Shown here in pieces: positions 7,190 through 14,899 of a DNA stretch of 64,000 nucleotides. Position numbers and translations under genes: made by a program. Origin of the DNA: Paenibacillus sp. UNC451MF (lineage in GTDB: Bacteria > Bacillota > Bacilli > Paenibacillales > NBRC-103111); NCBI RefSeq assembly GCF_000686845.1, contig NZ_JMLS01000003.1, positions 248,001 through 312,000 of the forward strand. The letters are read 5' to 3'. Numbering within the stretch: the first letter of the stretch is position 1; each line of letters begins with the position of its first letter. Under the pieces are notes generated by a model. The model had not been told where the DNA came from. It ran no database searches and was given only the letters and a program-made list of their open reading frames with translations.

Positions 7190-8869
7190 TTGAGAAAAAT
7201 AACACTCATCACGCTCTCGCTGATTTTAAGTATGGGGATTGTATTAAGCGCTTGTTCCGGTAAGGACGATGCCTCACCGCCGGATACCTCCAAACCATCT
7301 CAAGTCGCTGTTACTCCAGCAGGACAATTTCCTATCACTAACGAAAAAACGACCCTAAAGGTATTGGTTAAAGGCAGTTCGTCGGTTGAAGATTTTGCAA
7401 CCAATGAATTTACGAAATGGCTCGAGCAAAAAACAAATATTCACATCGAGTGGGAAGTAGCTCCAGAGAAATCGGCGACGGAGAAGCTCAATTTGGTTCT
7501 CTCCAGCGGCGACTATCCGGACGTTATCATGGGCTTTGGTGTTTCTCCGACACAAATGATGATTTACGGCACTCAAGGTGTGTTTCTTCCCCTTAATGAT
7601 TTGATCGATAAGTATGGCGTCGAGATGAAAGAGATGTTTCAGGAGAACGCTTTTTATAAGGATTTGATCACGGCGCCGGACGGCAAAATCTACGCGCTTC
7701 CGCAGGTTAACGAGTGCTATCACTGTATGTACCAGCAAAGAATGTGGATTGAAAAGCCGTGGCTCGATAAGTTGGGCCTCCAAATGCCGACCACAACGGA
7801 TGAGTTCTATGAAGTATTGAAAGCATTCAAAACAAAAGATCCGAACGGCAACGGGAAAGCAGACGAAATTCCACTCTCCGGATCGATCCAAGCATCCAGC
7901 AGCAACTTGTTCTCGACGCAAATGCTGGATTCGTTCATCATGAACGCATTTATTTACGATCACGGTGATAAAAAGCTCTATCTCGAGAATGGAAAAGTTA
8001 CTGTACCGTATAACAAGCCGGAGTGGAAGGAAGGCTTGAAATATATTCGTAAGCTATATGCCGAAGGATTAATCGATCCACAAGCTTTAACACAAGATAA
8101 CAACCAATTGAAAAAATTGGGTGAGAATCCTGATACCGTTATCTTAGGTGCTTCCTCTGGACATAACATGGGCTCCCTCACGACATTAGGAGGAAGCAGC
8201 GGCAGATGGCTAACTTATGTCGCGGTGCCACCGTTGAAAGGGCCGAATGGCTTCCAGAACGCAGCCTACCATCCTTATGTTGTAGGTAATGGTCAATATG
8301 TCATTACTAAAAATGCTAAGAATCCTGAAGCGGCCTTCCGCTTAGCTGACTTCTTATATAACACTCCGGATACTACGCTAAGATGGTATGCAGGTCGAGA
8401 AGGTGTCGAATGGCGTTATGCGGAAAAAGGGGAAATCGGCATTAACGGCAAGCCAGCCATTTGGAAACAGCTGACCCCATGGGGCGGAGTGCAAAATGTG
8501 AACTGGAGCCAAACCGGCCCGAACTATCGTTCTAACGATTTCCGCTTGGGAGAGGTTGCTAACCCAGAACAGCCACTTGAGGTCATCTTGTATAACGAAA
8601 CCAAAACGAAGATGGAACCGAAGCAAATGCCAATCGATAAAGTCATGCCTCCAGTATTCTTCACTGCAGATCAAGCCTCGGAACTAGCGGATCTCGAAAA
8701 GACAATTCTCGATCATGCGAAGGAGATGATGGCACGCTTCATTACAGGTGATTCGGATATTGATAAGAACTGGGACGCCTATGTGAAGAACTTGGATAAT
8801 ATGAATCTGAAGAGATACCTGGAAATTTACCAAACTGCATATGACGCAAACTTTAAGAAGAAAAAATAA
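7190..8869 (+). CDS. LplA/YtcQ-like extracellular solute-binding lipoprotein
   Basis: This 559-residue lipoprotein has a signal peptide MRKITLITLSLILSMGIVLS and lipobox LSAC with Cys about residue 22. A long disordered linker precedes the family 1 binding-protein fold. The motif DPNGNGKADEIPL near residue 220 is a calcium-binding-type loop typical of the large LplA/YtcQ branch. The protein captures oligosaccharides outside the cell and delivers them to the two upstream permeases. The start is TTG at 7190, preceded by TTAGGAGGGG at 7175-7184. The order regulator, LplB, LplC, binding protein is repeated later in the window at 44.9-50.8 kb. No glycan-active enzyme adjoins this copy, so the substrate cannot be guessed. 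Confidence 0.88.
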   Translation: MRKITLITLSLILSMGIVLSACSGKDDASPPDTSKPSQVAVTPAGQFPITNEKTTLKVLVKGSSSVEDFATNEFTKWLEQKTNIHIEWEVAPEKSATEKLNLVLSSGDYPDVIMGFGVSPTQMMIYGTQGVFLPLNDLIDKYGVEMKEMFQENAFYKDLITAPDGKIYALPQVNECYHCMYQQRMWIEKPWLDKLGLQMPTTTDEFYEVLKAFKTKDPNGNGKADEIPLSGSIQASSSNLFSTQMLDSFIMNAFIYDHGDKKLYLENGKVTVPYNKPEWKEGLKYIRKLYAEGLIDPQALTQDNNQLKKLGENPDTVILGASSGHNMGSLTTLGGSSGRWLTYVAVPPLKGPNGFQNAAYHPYVVGNGQYVITKNAKNPEAAFRLADFLYNTPDTTLRWYAGREGVEWRYAEKGEIGINGKPAIWKQLTPWGGVQNVNWSQTGPNYRSNDFRLGEVANPEQPLEVILYNETKTKMEPKQMPIDKVMPPVFFTADQASELADLEKTILDHAKEMMARFITGDSDIDKNWDAYVKNLDNMNLKRYLEIYQTAYDANFKKKK

Positions 8870-8878
8870 TGGATTAAG

Positions 8879-8927
8879 CTCGCCCACAAGCACTGAATTT
8901 CGGTGTTTGGCGGGCGAGTTTTTTTAG
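8879..8927 (+). terminator. Rho-independent terminator of the first transporter operon
   Basis: CTCGCCC (8880-8886) pairs with GGGCGAG (8912-8918) and is followed by TTTTTTT. It starts 10 bases after the binding-protein stop. Confidence 0.85.
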
Positions 8928-9227
8928 CAAAAATTGCGAACAAAAGTTCCAATTGATTCCTTTCCAACAGCGTAATAAGATAAATGAGCCTGAATTCGGA
9001 GTCTGTAGAATGTGAAAGAAAAGATGTAATCCTTTCGTAACGTTTTCCATTTCGCGACTGTGTATAGTAAAGGTACAGCTGAGATGAATTGCGCCCCTTG
9101 TGCGATCGAAAGGACAGAAGACAGATGAGCCGAATCGTTATGTTGAAGATGCGGAGTAGCAGGATTGATGACATTAAATGCTTTGAATTTGAACATTTAG
9201 CCCCATTAACTAAAGGGGGCGCTCGAA
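8928..9227 (+). other. Intergenic leader of the acyltransferase gene with RBS-masking hairpin
   Basis: No gene is seen in these 300 bases. The segment has a possible -10 box TATAGT at 9063-9068 without a convincing -35. Just before the acyltransferase start, GCCCC (9200-9204) can pair with GGGGC (9216-9220), which covers most of the AAAGGGGG ribosome binding site. The overlapping TTTA/TAAA pairing would add stability. This could damp translation. Confidence 0.3.
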
Positions 9228-11294
9228 ATGCCTAAACCGGTTATTGGTCAAGGAAGATATATGGCAGGGCTGGATGGTCTCCGTGCAATATCCGTATTCG
9301 CCGTCATAGCTTACCATCTGAATATGAAATGGGCTCAGGGTGGTCTCTTGGGCGTAGGTGTTTTTTTCGTTCTTTCCGGTTATTTGATTACAGATCAACT
9401 TATTGCCCAGTGGAGAAATAAGGGTACTGTGGACTTGAAGGACTTTTGGTTGAGGCGTGCACGGAGGCTTCTCCCTGCACTGCTGCTCATGTTAGTAGCA
9501 ATCGTTGCCTGGCTAGCGATTTTTGACAAGTCGCGTCTTCTAACATTGCGAGAAGAGGTAGGGGCAGGTTTATTGTATGTGAGCAACTGGTGGCTGATAT
9601 TTCATGAGGTTTCGTATTTTGAAAGCTTTGGCCTGCCATCTCCCTTAGGCCATCTATGGTCGTTAGCTGTAGAGGAGCAATTCTACTTGTTATGGCCGGT
9701 GGTGCTGCTGTTTGCCATTCGTTGCTTGCCGAGAAGAGGACCATTGGTTGGAGTCACGCTGTTCGGAGCCTTAGTTTCCGTGCTAGTAATGGTATGGCTG
9801 TATGATCCAGGTACGGATCCGAGTAGAGTGTACTATGGAACGGATACGAGGGTATTTGCTTTGCTTATCGGCGCAGCCCTTGCAATGGTTTGGCAAAGCC
9901 GCAAGTTAACATCTCGTGTGACGCTCCGTGCGCAAATTGTACTTGATTCAATGGGATTTGCTGCCTTGCTGCTCATAGGCTTTATGATTTGGAATACGAA
10001 TGAATATGATGAGTTTCTGTACCCTGGCGGCTTCGTTCTGCTGTCTTTTGCGGCGGCAGTGGTTGTAGCGGTGCTCGCTCACCCGGTCAGTCTATTGGGT
10101 AAGGTGTTAGGAAGCAAGCCGCTTCGTTGGTTTGGTGTTAGATCATATGGAATCTATTTATGGCATTATCCGATTATAGTCATGAGCACTCCTATTGCAA
10201 GCAGTGGTAAGGTGGATCTGGTTCGCGCCGCCATACAAGTAGTTGCAACGATCTTAATTTCCGCCTTGTCATGGCGGTATGTGGAAGAACCGATCCGTCG
10301 AGGCTCGTGGAATCGCCTGGTGTCTCAAGCGAGTGTCAGCAGACGCATGCGGCAACGATTGTCTATGGTGCGCTGGACTCCATTTGCTTGTGCAGTGTTA
10401 TTAATTGGATTTCTATTCGTTGGTTTGTTACAACGTGTAACGGATGCAACACCAGGGTCTGAGGTGGCAGGACCAACCGATCCGATATTACCGTCAGAGA
10501 CGGCAGTCAGTGCGGTTTACAGTGCAGTCGTTATCGGTAATGTTGTGCCCGATTTAACTTATACACCGTCACCAACGGTCTCTAATAAACAACCGGACGC
10601 TGTGGTGCCCCCACTAAGTTCCACCGCCGGGAATGAACGAGGCGTACTTACAGATAGTGATCCTTCGTCAAACGAACATAGAAGCCAGTCCGAGGAACAA
10701 GATGAAACTGTGAATCATAAGGATGATAACGGTACAACCGAGACGACTAAGACAGATAGTCTCACAGATGATACGAAACAGAAAGAAGAGCCTGTTATCC
10801 CTATAGTTCCGACAGTGAAAACCGGCAAAGGTATCACAGCTATTGGCGATTCGGTTATGCTGGATATTGCGCCGTATTTGGAGAAGCTTCTCCCCGGCAT
10901 TGTAGTGGATGGTAAAATCGGACGACAATTCAACGAAGCCGCAGATATTTTAGACCAGCATAGAAAAGAGGGGACTCTGGGAAGCAGAGTCATTATAGAG
11001 CTTGGCACCAACGGCCCCTTTAACCAAAAACAGCTGGAAGCTTTGCTTGATTCTCTCGATGGAGCGAAACAAATTATTTTGGTGAACACTCGAGTTCCAC
11101 GTAAATGGGAGGACGAGGTGAACTCGGTTCTGGCCGAGGTTGCCCGCTCTAATTCCAAGGTCACCTTAGTTGATTGGTATACGGCAAGCGAAGGGAAAAG
11201 CAGCTTCTTTGCACCCGATGGTGTCCATCTTGAAGCGGAAGGCTCCGAGTACTATGCATCACTCGTTGCTGGTGCACTTAAATCGCATTCATAA
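9228..11294 (+). CDS. OatA-like acyltransferase with C-terminal SGNH domain
   Basis: This 688-residue membrane protein has two parts. Residues about 1-390 are an acyltransferase-3 domain with roughly ten helices. It begins MAGLDGLRAISVFAVIAYH, which includes the family's conserved DGLRA and catalytic-type His, followed by GVFFVLSGYLIT. A Ser/Thr/Glu-rich linker (about 410-530) leads to an extracellular SGNH domain with AIGDSVML near residue 540, ELGTNGP, and the C-terminal Asp-His motif PDGVHLE. This arrangement is that of OatA peptidoglycan O-acetyltransferases: acetyl groups cross the membrane through the first domain and are placed on MurNAc by the second. Wall polysaccharide or another exported glycan is an alternative target. 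It is monocistronic with its own terminator. Confidence 0.85.
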   Translation: MPKPVIGQGRYMAGLDGLRAISVFAVIAYHLNMKWAQGGLLGVGVFFVLSGYLITDQLIAQWRNKGTVDLKDFWLRRARRLLPALLLMLVAIVAWLAIFDKSRLLTLREEVGAGLLYVSNWWLIFHEVSYFESFGLPSPLGHLWSLAVEEQFYLLWPVVLLFAIRCLPRRGPLVGVTLFGALVSVLVMVWLYDPGTDPSRVYYGTDTRVFALLIGAALAMVWQSRKLTSRVTLRAQIVLDSMGFAALLLIGFMIWNTNEYDEFLYPGGFVLLSFAAAVVVAVLAHPVSLLGKVLGSKPLRWFGVRSYGIYLWHYPIIVMSTPIASSGKVDLVRAAIQVVATILISALSWRYVEEPIRRGSWNRLVSQASVSRRMRQRLSMVRWTPFACAVLLIGFLFVGLLQRVTDATPGSEVAGPTDPILPSETAVSAVYSAVVIGNVVPDLTYTPSPTVSNKQPDAVVPPLSSTAGNERGVLTDSDPSSNEHRSQSEEQDETVNHKDDNGTTETTKTDSLTDDTKQKEEPVIPIVPTVKTGKGITAIGDSVMLDIAPYLEKLLPGIVVDGKIGRQFNEAADILDQHRKEGTLGSRVIIELGTNGPFNQKQLEALLDSLDGAKQIILVNTRVPRKWEDEVNSVLAEVARSNSKVTLVDWYTASEGKSSFFAPDGVHLEAEGSEYYASLVAGALKSHS

Positions 11295-11301
11295 TATAAA
11301 T

Positions 11302-11346
11302 AAAACCTGCATCCGACTTCAAAATGAAGAGGGATGCAGGTTTTTT
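11302..11346. terminator. Bidirectional terminator
   Basis: AAACCTGCATCC (11303-11314) pairs with GGGATGCAGGTTT (11331-11343), followed by T residues. The inner GACTTC/GAAG continues the stem. A-rich and T-rich flanks suit both the acyltransferase gene and the opposite-strand PIN gene. Confidence 0.8.
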
Positions 11347-11365
11347 CTTGCGTTATAGTGAGGAT

Positions 11366-11833
11366 TTACCACACGCTAGGCATCACTTTAATCGATGAAT
11401 CCAGCTTGGGAAGAAAGGTGTGGCTCGGATTAAAAGTGAAAATCCGCTTGATTTGATAAGTAATCATGACGACGGCAGTTATAGCTTCATTCAATGAGAG
11501 CTGTAAATCAGGACAATCAACAAGCAGTCGTTTAGACTCTTGCTCGAACTCGGAACAGCCTGAAATGATGGTTAAGGTTCCTTTTTGCACAGCCTGCTCC
11601 ACGGTTTCGAGGAAAAACTGAGCCTGCTGAAATCCGTATTTGTTTCTTAACCATTGATGCGTGTCAAACAATACATAGTTCGTTGTTATGAGGGTTCTGT
11701 CCATATCATCAAGATCAAGAAATAAAGTGCGTGCTTTGGTGTAATAAGGGTCTTGTGGATTCATAAAAGACATGAATGCTGTTTGATCTAAAAATACCGC
11801 TTGTGTGAGGTTGGTTTGTTCATGGTTGTTCAT
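11366..11833 (-). CDS. PIN-domain protein (VapC-like) with altered acidic residues
   Basis: The protein is about 155 residues and resembles VapC-type RNases. It has the first PIN strand AVFLDQTAFM with the first Asp, the segment TTNYVLFDTHQWL, the helix LSLNEAITAVVM, and IKRIFTFNPSHT near the C-terminus. In active relatives the last three positions are normally Glu (VLDET), Asp (TDA) and Asp (FTFD). Here they read Asp, Glu and Asn, so metal binding may be weakened. The ATG at 11833 is preceded by GGAG at suitable spacing and overlaps the upstream antitoxin-like gene by 14 bases, a typical toxin-antitoxin layout. A longer in-frame start lacks a ribosome site. Confidence 0.7.
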   Translation of the reverse strand: MNNHEQTNLTQAVFLDQTAFMSFMNPQDPYYTKARTLFLDLDDMDRTLITTNYVLFDTHQWLRNKYGFQQAQFFLETVEQAVQKGTLTIISGCSEFEQESKRLLVDCPDLQLSLNEAITAVVMITYQIKRIFTFNPSHTFLPKLDSSIKVMPSVW

Positions 11834-12155
11834 ATTTCGTATCTCCATAAAGGTTAATGTTTCGCTCCGACAAGGCATCCAAATAGAGAAGTGGATTACG
11901 ATCTAATTGCTCTCTAGATATAGGAACGAGAAGCTCGCTGCTTTTAAGAGTCCAGTACTGCTCCACAATTTGATTGACGATTTCGTTGACAGAAACTTGC
12001 TGCGTATCAGCCATTTGCTGACATTTTTCTAATAAGACCGGGTCTAGCTCTAGGGATAGTTCATCTTCAGTCTCTTCCGGCCCGGCAATAAACTGTGTCG
12101 CCGCACTTTTCCATTGTTCCAGCCGGCGCTGCAGCAGTCTTTTGGAATTGCCCAT
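11820..12155 (-). CDS. Ribbon-helix-helix antitoxin-like partner of the PIN protein
   Basis: This 111-residue protein has a basic N-terminal helix (SKRLLQRRLEQWKS), an acidic hinge (GPEETEDELS), and then a ribbon-helix-helix-like segment LELDPVLLEKCQQMAD followed by VSVNEIVNQIVEQYW, with a 40-residue C-terminal tail. This fits an antitoxin in which the middle part binds DNA as a dimer and the tail wraps the toxin. Its stop overlaps the PIN gene, and CGGAGGTG precedes its ATG. It is divergent from the MreB-like gene. The antitoxin reading is inference from order and fold pattern. Confidence 0.6.
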   Translation of the reverse strand: MGNSKRLLQRRLEQWKSAATQFIAGPEETEDELSLELDPVLLEKCQQMADTQQVSVNEIVNQIVEQYWTLKSSELLVPISREQLDRNPLLYLDALSERNINLYGDTKYEQP

Positions 12156-12486
12156 GGACTTGCACCTCCGTTGTAATTGGTTACGGCTTATGTATTTTTC
12201 GTCGCCATCTTATAGTATTCGAGAGGAACCGACATTTTAATGGGGCTGAAGGCAAGATTCGCCAATTTTCTACAGATGGATTCTAGTTGTAAATATATAC
12301 CACTAAAAAACCCCCGAAAGATCGGATACAAGGACGAAGAGTATAACACTCGGAGCTAGCGGCGTCAGGTCATGACCATAGATTAACAAATCATGCTAAG
12401 TGACCACAGCAGCACCATCCGCAGAAAGTATAGTTGGGATTCCTAATCCTACGCTTCGATAACCTGTTTGAAACGGAGGATACATA
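12156..12486. other. Divergent intergenic region between antitoxin-like and MreB-like genes
   Basis: These 331 bases separate two divergent genes and should hold both promoters. The only clear symmetry is the perfect palindrome GGTCATGACC at 12368-12377. The segment from about 12300 to 12480 is GC-richer and could form structure, but I recognise no riboswitch class in it. GGAGGATA lies just before the MreB-like start. Confidence 0.35.
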
Positions 12487-13569
12487 ATGTTTAATGGACT
12501 TGAGCTTCAATTCGGGATCGATTTGGGGACATCGAATACAATTATTTATCAGCATGGAAAAGGCATCGTGCTTCAGGAGCCTTCTGTTATTGCCGTAAGA
12601 CATGAAACGGGGGAAATTCAAGCTATCGGGGCTGAAGCGCAAGCGATGATAGGTCGTGCGCCAGGAAGTCTCGAAATCATTTACCCTTTGCAGGAAGGAG
12701 TTATTTCCAACTACAATTGGTCTACGGCCATGCTTCAGCATTTTATGAAAAAAATTCAAGCCCGTTCTTGGATGCGCAAATCGAAGGTGTTTATCTCTAT
12801 TCCATGCGGTATTACTAGTGTGCAGAAAAGAGCAGTGGAAGAAACGGTATTGCATAAAGGCTCCAATAGAGCCATTACCATAGAAGAACCTCTCGCAGCT
12901 GCGCTAGGCGCCGGTCTTCCGGTAGACGAGCCGATGGGGAATATGATTCTCAATATCGGGGGCGGCACGGCACAGGTTGCAATCCTGTCTCTCGGCGGTA
13001 TCGTATCGAGCAGAACAACTCGCAGAGGTGGGCTGTCCATTGATCGGGATATTATCGAATATGTGAAGAAGGCCTATAATCTTGAGATCGGGGAGCGAAC
13101 TGCAGAGGATGTTAAAATACGTCTTGGCAGCGTTGAGAAGCCAGACCCGGAACTCCGGATGGATATTCGCGGCAGGGATCTGATTGAAGGCTTACCCAAA
13201 ACGGTAACCGTTACCGCGACTGAAATATACACATTGCTCGATAGCTTCATCGTCACGATGGTGGAAACGATTCGATCCACGCTTGAGGATTGCCCTCCAG
13301 AGCTTGCAGGTGATGTTATAGAGCAGGGAATCATATTGTGTGGGGGAGGTTCCTTGCTGAGTGGACTTGCTCCACGATTACAAAAGGAAACGAGCATCCC
13401 GATTCATCTTGCCGATCGCCCCCAGGAATGCACTGCATTGGGAGCAGGGAAAATGCTTGAATTCGATGTAAGAACTCCGCGGAGCAACCGTAACTCCAGC
13501 AGTTGGAAAGCTGCTTCGAACGTGAACTATCAAGATCAGGAAGCTGTGAATCAACAGGCAGCCGAATAA
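12487..13569 (+). CDS. MreB-like actin homologue with Asn in the phosphate-2 motif
   Basis: This 360-residue protein has the MreB/Mbl actin layout: phosphate-1 motif FGIDLGTSNTIIY, the segment TIEEPLAAALGAGLPV with the catalytic-type Glu, the phosphate-2 segment NIGGGTAQVAILSLGG at residue 156, and the adenosine motif LCGGGSLLSGL. In ordinary MreB the phosphate-2 motif starts with Asp (DIGGGTTEVA), an Mg-ATP contact; here it is Asn, and the following Thr-Glu pair is Ala-Gln. The C-terminus carries a polar extension of about 30 residues rich in Asn, Gln and Ser. It probably builds membrane filaments guiding wall synthesis, but as an extra paralogue with altered ATP handling. It is not beside mreCD or other shape genes. 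Confidence 0.8.
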   Translation: MFNGLELQFGIDLGTSNTIIYQHGKGIVLQEPSVIAVRHETGEIQAIGAEAQAMIGRAPGSLEIIYPLQEGVISNYNWSTAMLQHFMKKIQARSWMRKSKVFISIPCGITSVQKRAVEETVLHKGSNRAITIEEPLAAALGAGLPVDEPMGNMILNIGGGTAQVAILSLGGIVSSRTTRRGGLSIDRDIIEYVKKAYNLEIGERTAEDVKIRLGSVEKPDPELRMDIRGRDLIEGLPKTVTVTATEIYTLLDSFIVTMVETIRSTLEDCPPELAGDVIEQGIILCGGGSLLSGLAPRLQKETSIPIHLADRPQECTALGAGKMLEFDVRTPRSNRNSSSWKAASNVNYQDQEAVNQQAAE

Positions 13570-13575
13570 ATATAC

Positions 13576-13611
13576 AAGAGCAGTCATCCTTATAAGGATA
13601 CTGCTCTTTAT
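13576..13611. terminator. Bidirectional terminator
   Basis: AAGAGCAGT pairs with ACTGCTCTT, with the inner ATCCTTATAAGGAT extending the stem (13576-13609). It lies between the MreB-like gene and the convergent recombinase gene. Confidence 0.7.
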
Positions 13612-13634
13612 TAATTTAAGGATCCTATATAGGG

Positions 13635-14720
13635 TTAATCCTGTGCTTTACGGAAATCGATCGCTTCAGCCATCGTCTTATCCGTAAGGTGAGCATAAAT
13701 TTGTGTTGTCTCAGGAGAAGCATGGCCTAATTGCTCCTGGGTTTTGTACAAGTCATTCCGTAAATAATAGTCCGTCGCGAAGGAATGGCGAAGCTTGTGC
13801 ACAGATAAGTACGGCTTTCCAAAATATTTGGCATACTTGATAATCATCGCCTGGATCGCGCGCTTCGTCATGCGCTCGCCTTCTTTTTTTCCGTTGGCTA
13901 CAGCCAGAAAGAGGGCTTTTTCTTTCTTAGGAGCTTTATATTGAGTTTGGCGCAGCTCCAAATAAGAGGTAAGATCATCAATCGCTTCTTGTCGGAAATA
14001 GACAGGTGTTTTGAAGGTATCATCGTTCTTACCTTTTCGATACACGTGAGTTAGCTTTTTCTTAAGGTCTATATCTTCTACATTCAAATTCACGACTTCA
14101 GACACACGCAGGCCGGAATTCAGTATTAATGTTACGATGCAGGCATCCCTAACTTTATTTTGATGGTAAGAATAGAGTGCCTGTTTATTGTTGCATACAT
14201 CCTGTTCATAACCGCGGTGAACATACGCAATAAATTCGTGGATTTCTTCCTCCTGAAGCAATTTACCTTCCAGCTTGGCAGCTGTATCCTTTGGTTTATG
14301 CGTCCGTTTAATTTCGACTTTCGCCATGACATTCCGCTTCAAGAGGGGGTAAAATTCTTCGTCCTCAGCAATTTGGCTCAAATAGTGGAACAACGATCGC
14401 AGAGAAGAGAGTTTGCGTGAAATGGTGGTTTTGCTGTTAGTATTCTCAGTCCTCGTGGAAAGAAACATACGAAAATTGTCGATGCTTTCCATATGAAGTT
14501 TTTCCAAAGCTTCTATAGGTACTTCTCTGATCGAATTTCCTTGAGCCAGGCCTTCAGCCAGAAGCCATGAAAGAAACGTTTCGTAATCCCTTACATACTC
14601 TAGCAGGGAGGACGGTGATAAGTCCGGAAGCTTATAATTAATAAATTTTTCCACATACCAAGGCATGGAAGGTACTCGTTTATCCAGCTCTTGGCGGTCT
14701 TTTACCTTCAATATGTTCAC
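13635..14720 (-). CDS. xerS: Tyrosine recombinase XerS
   Basis: This is a 361-residue tyrosine recombinase. The N-terminal core-binding domain (about 20-150) begins near MPWYVEKFINYKLPDLSP. The catalytic domain carries the first Arg in ILNSGLRVSEVVNL, a Lys in the beta-turn (HVYRKGK), the HKLRHSFATDYY box, and GHASPETTQIYAHLT with the nucleophilic Tyr. Length and the long N-terminal domain match XerS, the single-protein Xer recombinase that resolves chromosome dimers in streptococci and is also annotated in bacilli. The start is GTG at 14720, with GGAGGT 8 bases upstream. No integrase-linked genes are nearby, so a housekeeping role is more likely than a mobile element. A dif-like palindrome lies just upstream. 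Confidence 0.8.
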   Translation of the reverse strand: MNILKVKDRQELDKRVPSMPWYVEKFINYKLPDLSPSSLLEYVRDYETFLSWLLAEGLAQGNSIREVPIEALEKLHMESIDNFRMFLSTRTENTNSKTTISRKLSSLRSLFHYLSQIAEDEEFYPLLKRNVMAKVEIKRTHKPKDTAAKLEGKLLQEEEIHEFIAYVHRGYEQDVCNNKQALYSYHQNKVRDACIVTLILNSGLRVSEVVNLNVEDIDLKKKLTHVYRKGKNDDTFKTPVYFRQEAIDDLTSYLELRQTQYKAPKKEKALFLAVANGKKEGERMTKRAIQAMIIKYAKYFGKPYLSVHKLRHSFATDYYLRNDLYKTQEQLGHASPETTQIYAHLTDKTMAEAIDFRKAQD

Positions 14721-14732
14721 GTTAGCGTACCT

Positions 14733-14760
14733 CCATCACGTAATCATGATTATGTAATTA
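14733..14760. promoter_or_regulatory. Palindromic dif-like site immediately upstream of xerS
   Basis: The core TAATCATGATTA (14741-14752) is a perfect palindrome and sits in the xerS leader, next to its ribosome binding site. Read as an 11-6-11 Xer site, the right arm TTATGTAATTA (14750-14760) matches 8 of 11 bases of the B. subtilis dif right arm as I remember it. The left arm is CCATCACGTAA, partly inverted. It may be a recombination site or simply an autoregulatory operator. Confidence 0.35.
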
Positions 14761-14813
14761 GAAAAAGAAACCATTTCATCCTAGAACCTTAGTATAGAAC
14801 AGATCCAGAATGA

Positions 14814-14829
14814 AGTGTAGTCCTACACT
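14814..14829. promoter_or_regulatory. Inverted repeat AGTGTAG-TC-CTACACT
   Basis: Two perfect 7-base arms with a 2-base spacer lie in the divergent region between xerS and the spore lipoprotein gene, just upstream of the sigma-G-like promoter. It is a possible operator; no regulator can be named. Confidence 0.35.
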
Positions 14830-14837
14830 AGCAACAT

Positions 14838-14868
14838 TGAATGAATAAAGAGTCTGTAATCCATACTA
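14838..14868 (+). promoter_or_regulatory. Sigma-G-like forespore promoter for the YhcN-type gene
   Basis: TGAATG (14838-14843), an 18-base spacer, and CATACTA (14862-14868). The -10 is an exact match to the sigma-G -10 pattern CATnnTA, and the -35 resembles the TGAATA type. It lies 31 bases upstream of the ATG, and forespore control is known for the YhcN family. Confidence 0.55.
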
Positions 14869-14899
14869 ACCTTTGATAATAAAAAAGGGGGACAGACTT

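Noticed and set aside
7355-7963. 202-codon antisense frame in the first binding-protein gene
   Set aside because: Composition rich in His, Arg and Ile and no start site; it is a shadow of the coding strand.
9044-9068. Promoter TTTCCA ... TATAGT before the acyltransferase gene
   Set aside because: The spacer is only 13 bases, too short for a normal promoter.
12300-12480. Possible structured RNA or riboswitch before the MreB-like gene
   Set aside because: I compared it from memory with the ydaO-type and other leaders and found no convincing consensus; only a short palindrome is clear.
13635-14720. Recombinase as part of an integrated element
   Set aside because: XerS-type length and motifs, no transposase, phage or attachment-site repeats and no change in neighbouring gene style.
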